A stretch of DNA of 9,156 nucleotides from Planctomycetota bacterium (GTDB lineage: Bacteria > Planctomycetota > SBBH01 > JACQRN01): the NCBI GenBank assembly GCA_016206515.1, contig JACQRN010000122.1:1-9156 (forward strand). The letters run 5' to 3'. Below, piece by piece: positions 5,819-9,156 of the stretch. The notes beneath the pieces are model-generated. The model was not told the origin of the DNA. It searched no databases and saw only the letters and a program-made list of their open reading frames with translations. How positions within the stretch are numbered: position 1 is the first letter of the stretch; each line of letters begins with the position of its first letter. The translations under genes and the position numbers were made by a program.

Positions 5819-7120
5819 ATGCGCAAGGAATTACGGAACTACGGGATGGTGCTGGGAGTTCTCGCCCTCGCTTTTACGGTGCGGCTGGTTCTGGCGGAGA
5901 ACCTATTCGAGGCGAGGAGCAATAGCGAGGGCCGGCTGGTCGTCCACGAATGGGGGACGTTCACAAGCGTGGCGGGGGCCGACGGGGCCGCACTCGAATG
6001 GAGGCCCCTGGCGGGGCCGAGCGACCTTCCCTCCTTCGTTCACACGACATCGCGCCTGAGCGATCTGCGTCGACGGGGGCCCGGATTGCGCTACGGATTG
6101 GATCGGACAACGGGGGCCGGGGGAAAGGGCACCATCATCGCAACCGTTCGGATGGAGACGCCGGTCCTCTACTTTTATTCGGATCGCGAGCGGGTCGTCT
6201 CGGTCAGGGTCGGATTCCCGCAGGGGCAGGTGACCGAGTGGTATCCGCGCGCACGCTCGGTCCGCGACGGGATCGATTGGGGGACCGTGCGGATCGTGCC
6301 CGGGGTGGATCCCGCATTCCCTTGCGAAAAGGACGAGAGCCACTACTACCCCGCCCGGGAGACGGGCGCGGCTCCGGTCAGGGTCTGCATGGCGGAGGGG
6401 TACGAGGGGGAGCCGGAGTTCGAGAAGTTCCTGTTTTATCGCGGAGTGGGGACGTTCGATCTGCCGCTGGAGGTCCGTCTGGATCCCGAGGCACGAGGGG
6501 TGTATGTGACGAATACCGGGGACACGGCGCTTCGTCCCATGCTCGTGTACGAGCGTCGGGGCGCTGAGGCGGGCGTGTGTCTCCTGAACACTTGGCCCCT
6601 GGAACCAAGGCCGGTGGAGCCACCGCCGGGCCCGACGCACGCGGCGCCCGGGAACGCCTACGCCGAGCGCCCGAGCCTGGGGGATGCGGCGGCAGCGGTC
6701 CGCCGGGCGGAGGAGTCGATCCGGACGGTGTTGCTGGAGGAGGGTCTCTACCCGCGCGAGGTGGAGGCGATGCTCGCCACCTGGCGCGATTCCTGGTTCG
6801 AGGAGGGGCTTCGGGTGTTCTACATCCTGCCGCGCTCTGCCACGGATTCCATCCTTCCGCTGGAGATCGACCCTGCGCCTGCGGAAACGGTTCGTGTCCT
6901 CGTGGGGCGCGTGGAAATCGTCACCCCGGAGAAGGAGAGGGAGATTCTCGATGCGGTCGAGGGGCTCAGTTCGCACGTCATCGAGGTTCGCGAGGCGGCC
7001 GGAACGGCCCTGCGTCGCCACGGGAGGTTCGCGGAGCCTACGTTGCGTCGGGCGCTGGAGCGTTCGACGGACCCCGAGGTGCGCTCGCGCCTGGAGGCGG
7101 TTCTGCAGGCTGGGGAATAG
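5819..7120 (+). CDS. Exported protein of unknown function with HEWGTFTSV motif and C-terminal HEAT-like repeat
   Basis: The protein has 433 residues. The ATG follows the previous stop after three bases and is preceded by a GGAGGAGGAG stretch, so it is co-translated with the upstream gene. Residues about 10-26 form a hydrophobic signal or anchor (MVLGVLALAFTVRLVLA). The mature part opens with VVHEWGTFTSVAGADG (41-56), followed by VRMETPVLYFYS and FPQGQVTEWYP. A second conserved-looking block, LYPREVEAMLATWRDSWFEEG (310-330), leads into VFYILPRSATDSILPLEIDP. The last about 55 residues look like a HEAT-type helix pair (VREAAGTALRRHG, then RRALERSTDPEVRSRLEAVL). I recognise the motif set as a recurring uncharacterised family in Planctomycetes and Acidobacteria MAGs. 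No catalytic motif can be assigned. Two cysteines, in AFPCEKDE and RVCMAEG, could form a disulfide. A shared job with the upstream exported protein is inferred from the operon only. Confidence 0.8.
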   Translation: MRKELRNYGMVLGVLALAFTVRLVLAENLFEARSNSEGRLVVHEWGTFTSVAGADGAALEWRPLAGPSDLPSFVHTTSRLSDLRRRGPGLRYGLDRTTGAGGKGTIIATVRMETPVLYFYSDRERVVSVRVGFPQGQVTEWYPRARSVRDGIDWGTVRIVPGVDPAFPCEKDESHYYPARETGAAPVRVCMAEGYEGEPEFEKFLFYRGVGTFDLPLEVRLDPEARGVYVTNTGDTALRPMLVYERRGAEAGVCLLNTWPLEPRPVEPPPGPTHAAPGNAYAERPSLGDAAAAVRRAEESIRTVLLEEGLYPREVEAMLATWRDSWFEEGLRVFYILPRSATDSILPLEIDPAPAETVRVLVGRVEIVTPEKEREILDAVEGLSSHVIEVREAAGTALRRHGRFAEPTLRRALERSTDPEVRSRLEAVLQAGE

Positions 7121-7157
7121 CGCAGGCGTGTGTTCATCGATCGAGCGTCCGACACAG

Positions 7158-7194
7158 GTCCCTCGGCCCGCGGAAACATCGCGGCCCTCGGGAC
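7158..7194. terminator. Candidate bidirectional hairpin between convergent genes
   Basis: The 99-base gap between the convergent secreted-protein gene and the binding-protein gene holds a nested hairpin. The outer stem is GTCCC/GGGAC and the inner stem CCGCG/CGCGG, with a symmetric 5/5 internal loop and a 7-base terminal loop (GAAACAT). No T-run follows on either side, so it is not a classical intrinsic terminator, but its position suits transcript ends. Nothing else is seen in the gap. Confidence 0.35.
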
Positions 7195-7219
7195 GACAGG
7201 AGGTTTCCGGGACCGGCTC

Positions 7220-8053
7220 TTACGCTCCTGCGGCCGCCGCGACGTGCCGTTCGATTGCCGCGAGCCCGTCCGTCAGCGCCGCCGGCCCCGGCTGGAGGAT
7301 CAGGATGCTGTCGATTTCGTGGAGCCGGCCCGCGCGCACGGCGGCGATCCGGTCCCAGCCGGGACGCGCCGCGATCCGGGGGAGGTCCGCCTTCTTGCCG
7401 CACCACGAGGCGAGGATCACCTCGGGGTCGCGCGCGATGACGTCGTCGGGGTTCGGCATCCGTCCCGTCGCGATCGGCTGGTCGAGGAATTCCGGGAAGA
7501 TCTCCTCGCCCCCGGCGATCCCGATCAGTTCCGACACCCAGCGGATCCCGCTGATGAGCGGGTCGTCCCATTCCTCGAAGTAGACGCGGGGGCGACGGGG
7601 CAGGCGCGCGGAGCGCTCGCGGGCGCGGTCGAGCCCCGCGGCGAGGTCGCGCGCGAGGCGCGCGGCCTCCTCGTGATAGCCGACCGTCCCGCCGATGAGG
7701 CGGATCGCCGTCAGGATCTCCTCGATCGACCTCTGGTTGAACGTGAAGACCGGGACGCCGCGCCGGATCAGCTCGCGCGTGATCTCCGCCTGGAGGTCGC
7801 TGAAGGCGAGGACGAGATCGGGCCGGAGCCCCATGATCTTGTCGTAGTTGGCCTGGATGAACGCGGAGACGCGCGGCTTTGACTTCGCCTCGCTCGGGCG
7901 CTGGGTGTACGCGGACACCCCGACAACGAGGTCCCCGGCACCGATCCGGTAGAGGGTCTCGGTTGTCTCCTCGGTGAGGCAGACGATCCGGGCGGGGTAG
8001 CCGTCGCGCGCCGCGGCGGGACGGGAGTGCCGTTTAGAACTCACGATGCCCAT
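7220..8053 (-). CDS. Periplasmic-binding-protein-fold (BtuF/FepB type) cobalamin- or siderophore-binding protein without signal peptide
   Basis: The 277-residue protein belongs to the class III substrate-binding fold (PF01497 type). The first lobe starts with RIVCLTEETTETLYRIGAGDLVVG (22-45), followed by YTQRPSEAKSKPRVSAF. Next come YDKIMGLRPDLVLAFSD and RGVPVFTFNQRSIEEI, a linking helix, and then the second lobe with VYFEEWDDPLISGIRWVSELIGIAGGEEIF, PDDVIARDPEVILASW and a C-terminal PGPAALTDGLAAI. Such proteins deliver cobalamin or ferric siderophores to ABC importers. The first about 20 residues (MGIVSSKRHSRPAAARDGYP) are polar with no hydrophobic core, so export by Sec is not supported. Signal-less relatives annotated as cobalamin-binding proteins do exist. 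No permease or ATPase gene is in view. The ATG at 8053 lies inside the antitoxin gene (13-base overlap) and has no clear Shine-Dalgarno motif; a GTG at 8044 is an alternative start. Substrate is unassigned. Confidence 0.82.
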   Translation of the reverse strand: MGIVSSKRHSRPAAARDGYPARIVCLTEETTETLYRIGAGDLVVGVSAYTQRPSEAKSKPRVSAFIQANYDKIMGLRPDLVLAFSDLQAEITRELIRRGVPVFTFNQRSIEEILTAIRLIGGTVGYHEEAARLARDLAAGLDRARERSARLPRRPRVYFEEWDDPLISGIRWVSELIGIAGGEEIFPEFLDQPIATGRMPNPDDVIARDPEVILASWCGKKADLPRIAARPGWDRIAAVRAGRLHEIDSILILQPGPAALTDGLAAIERHVAAAAGA

Positions 8054-8259
8054 CGGATCGAGATGGTGCGTCCGTGCTGCGCGCAGTCCCGTAGGTACAG
8101 ATTGATCAGGTTTTGGTACGGGATACCCGTTCGCTGCGACATCCCCTTGAAGTACTCGATGACGTCCGCACCCATGCGGATCGTGACCGGCGTCTTCAAG
8201 TGTCGAACATAGGGATTCCGCCGTCCCTTCATCCTCGCGAAGTCATATTCCTTCCTCAT
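8041..8259 (-). CDS. brnA: BrnA-type ribbon-helix-helix antitoxin
   Basis: The protein has 72 residues. A ribbon-helix-helix DNA-binding segment spans about 22-60: the strand KTPVTIRMGADVIEYFK, then GIPYQNLINLYLRDCA. The N-terminus KEYDFARMKGRRNPYVRHLK is typical of antitoxins paired with BrnT. It would neutralise the toxin and repress the shared promoter. A strong ribosome binding site lies nine bases upstream, and the start overlaps the toxin stop (ATGA), a standard toxin-first BrnTA layout. Its own stop overlaps the binding-protein start by 13 bases. Base composition is lower in GC than the neighbours. The pairing with a recognisable BrnT makes the assignment firm; it could also be labelled CopG-family. 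Confidence 0.85.
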   Translation of the reverse strand: MRKEYDFARMKGRRNPYVRHLKTPVTIRMGADVIEYFKGMSQRTGIPYQNLINLYLRDCAQHGRTISIRWAS

Positions 8260-8552
8260 GATGGCAATCTCCTTTCGTACGCTTCACGCTCCTGCCGCGT
8301 CGCCCTCCTGGCGGAAATAATCCGGATCGTGCGGGGGGCGCTTCGTATGCAGTGGCAGACGACCAGCACTCGGAGCTTGGCGCTCCATCCAAGCATCAGG
8401 AAGCGCTCCTCCTCCCCCGAATGATCCGGGTCGTCATACTCGATGGCATACTCGTCGAAAAACACGGTCTGTGCCTCCTCGAACGAGACTCCGTGCTTGC
8501 CCCTGTTCGCGCGCCCCTTGCGCTCATCCCACTCGAAGCGGAATGAACTCAT
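8256..8552 (-). CDS. brnT: BrnT-type ribonuclease toxin
   Basis: The protein has 98 residues, the usual length. The N-terminal FEWDERKGRANRGKHGVSFEE (6-26) carries the family hallmark 'F.WD..K...N..KHGVSF'. The middle has EERFLMLGWSAKLRVLVV, and the C-terminus RTIRIISARRATRQEREAYE (74-93) matches 'iRiISARkAt..Er..Y'. BrnT is a RelE-like fold ribonuclease that halts translation when free of BrnA. The residues usually linked to activity (K19-H20, H66 region, R77/R82) appear intact, so the toxin looks functional. No Shine-Dalgarno motif precedes the ATG; the transcript may be leaderless. The gene overlaps brnA by four bases. Confidence 0.9.
   Translation of the reverse strand: MSSFRFEWDERKGRANRGKHGVSFEEAQTVFFDEYAIEYDDPDHSGEEERFLMLGWSAKLRVLVVCHCIRSAPRTIRIISARRATRQEREAYERRLPS
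8268..8275 (-). promoter_or_regulatory. Strong ribosome binding site of brnA
   Basis: On the minus strand AAAGGAGA lies nine bases before the antitoxin ATG, inside the toxin coding region. It contrasts with the toxin gene, which has none. Confidence 0.7.
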
Positions 8553-8558
8553 ACTTAT

Positions 8559-8587
8559 AATGTAAATATGAATACGCCAGGAGGCAA
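8559..8587 (-). promoter_or_regulatory. Candidate sigma-70-type promoter of brnTA
   Basis: On the minus strand TTGCCT (8582-8587) and TACATT (8559-8564) are separated by exactly 17 bases. Each matches four of six consensus positions. A start six to seven bases downstream would fall on the A of the toxin ATG, which predicts a leaderless mRNA. The AT-rich stretch around it (8551-8575) stands out in this GC-rich window and would be a natural site for BrnA binding. Confidence 0.4.
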
Positions 8588-8640
8588 GCGTGGCGGCGGA
8601 ATCTCATGCTCCATGAACTTTTCGTTGTACGCTGGATGTC

Positions 8641-9156
8641 GTGGACGCCGCCGAGCGCGACCGGGTCCGCCGCTGCATCGCCGGGGAACCGGCGGCATGG
8701 GCCCAGTTCGTCGAACGGTACCGCCGGCCCGTGGAGGGGGCCGTCCGGTCCGCCTTGCGGCGCTTCTCCCTCGACGGGTACCTCCATCACATGGAGGACA
8801 TCGTGCAGGATCTGTTCGCCTCCCTGTGGAAGGACGGGGCGAAGGCGTTGCGCGCCGCCGATCCGGGGCGCCCTCTGGCTCCGTGGCTCGCCGTCCTCGC
8901 CGCCCGGCGGTGCATCGACTACGTCCGGCGGGAGACCGCGCGGCGCGCCCCCGATCCGGAGTCGCTTCCGCCCCCCCCGGGCGGGGAGCGTCCGTCCGGG
9001 GGGGGCGACGGCCGCGTCCAGGAGGAGGTCGAGCGGCTCCCGGAGCGGGAGCGGCTCGTCCTGCGCCTGCATGTCCTGGAGGGGATGCGATACCGGGAGA
9101 TCGCCTCCCTCCTGGGGATCCCGATCGGGACCGTCGGCACGCTCCTGGCGCGGACC
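8641..9156 (+). CDS. ECF-like sigma-70 family factor (3' end outside window)
   Basis: The frame is open from 8617, after a TGA at 8614-8616, to the last base, so the 3' end is missing. The first plausible start is GTG 8641, giving 172 visible residues; no good Shine-Dalgarno motif is seen. Sigma region 2 includes GEPAAWAQFVERYRRPV, MEDIVQDLFASLWKD and PLAPWLAVLAARRCIDYVRRE. A Pro/Gly-rich linker follows, then region 4 with LPERERLVLRLHVLEGM and the helix-turn-helix YREIASLLGIPIGTVGTLL. It differs clearly from the other sigma factor in the window. The promoter specificity is unknown, and any anti-sigma gene would lie beyond the window. The linker is encoded by a C8 run (8971-8978) and a G8 run (8998-9005); the frame is intact across both. 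The gene is divergent from brnTA with an 88-base spacer. Confidence 0.87.
   Translation, partial: MDAAERDRVRRCIAGEPAAWAQFVERYRRPVEGAVRSALRRFSLDGYLHHMEDIVQDLFASLWKDGAKALRAADPGRPLAPWLAVLAARRCIDYVRRETARRAPDPESLPPPPGGERPSGGGDGRVQEEVERLPERERLVLRLHVLEGMRYREIASLLGIPIGTVGTLLART

Noticed and set aside
5903..7021. 372-residue minus-strand frame opposite the HEWGTFTSV gene
   Set aside because: It is Arg/Pro/His-rich with no domain signature, whereas the plus strand has an export signal and recurring family motifs.
8615..8640. ECF-like promoter GAACTT-N17-GTC before the second sigma gene
   Set aside because: Transcription would start inside the coding region, downstream of the only plausible start codon at 8641.
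8524..9072. 182-residue minus-strand frame covering the right end
   Set aside because: It is a shadow of the plus-strand sigma gene, which shows clear region 2 and region 4 motifs and is open to the window end.

Overview
The window is GC-rich bacterial chromosome (about 70% or more in most genes) with tightly packed, often overlapping genes. It carries thirteen protein genes, two of them cut by the window edges. I see no tRNA, rRNA, insertion sequence or CRISPR array. The organism is probably an uncultured planctomycete-like or related deep-branching diderm. The pointers are ECF sigma factors with a zf-HC2/FecR anti-sigma protein, a secreted EF-hand protein rich in Arg/Asp, a secreted protein with the HEWGTFTSV motif that I associate with Planctomycetes and Acidobacteria, and a small family otherwise best known from Bacteroidetes. 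This placement is inference; no marker gene settles it.

Left part (1-3322). The C-terminal two thirds of an oxygen-dependent protoporphyrinogen/coproporphyrinogen oxidase is joined by an ATGA overlap to a small protein of unknown function. A forkhead-associated (FHA) domain gene faces them from the minus strand. Divergent from it, a two-gene plus-strand unit encodes two exported proteins: an EF-hand protein with a long DRxExxR heptad tail and a TPR protein, overlapping at TGATG.

Middle part (3334-7120). On the minus strand an ECF sigma factor and its likely membrane anti-sigma factor overlap by 11 bases. The anti-sigma factor has an N-terminal zinc-binding motif, one membrane segment, a FecR-like outer domain and an uncharacterised C-terminal module. 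Divergent from the sigma gene is a plus-strand pair of exported proteins of unknown function. The 171-base divergent spacer holds two inverted repeats and a candidate sigma promoter, so the sigma unit and the secreted pair may be co-regulated.

Right part (7220-9156). A minus-strand unit contains a BrnT/BrnA toxin-antitoxin module whose antitoxin overlaps the start of a cobalamin/iron-siderophore-type binding protein lacking a signal peptide. The toxin-antitoxin stretch has visibly lower GC (about 50-58% in lines I counted) than its flanks, which suggests acquisition. Divergent from it is a second ECF-like sigma factor, cut by the window end and open to the last base.

The strongest candidate for something undescribed is the ECF/anti-sigma unit facing the uncharacterised secreted pair. 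Next is the exported EF-hand protein with its regular charged heptads and coupled TPR partner.
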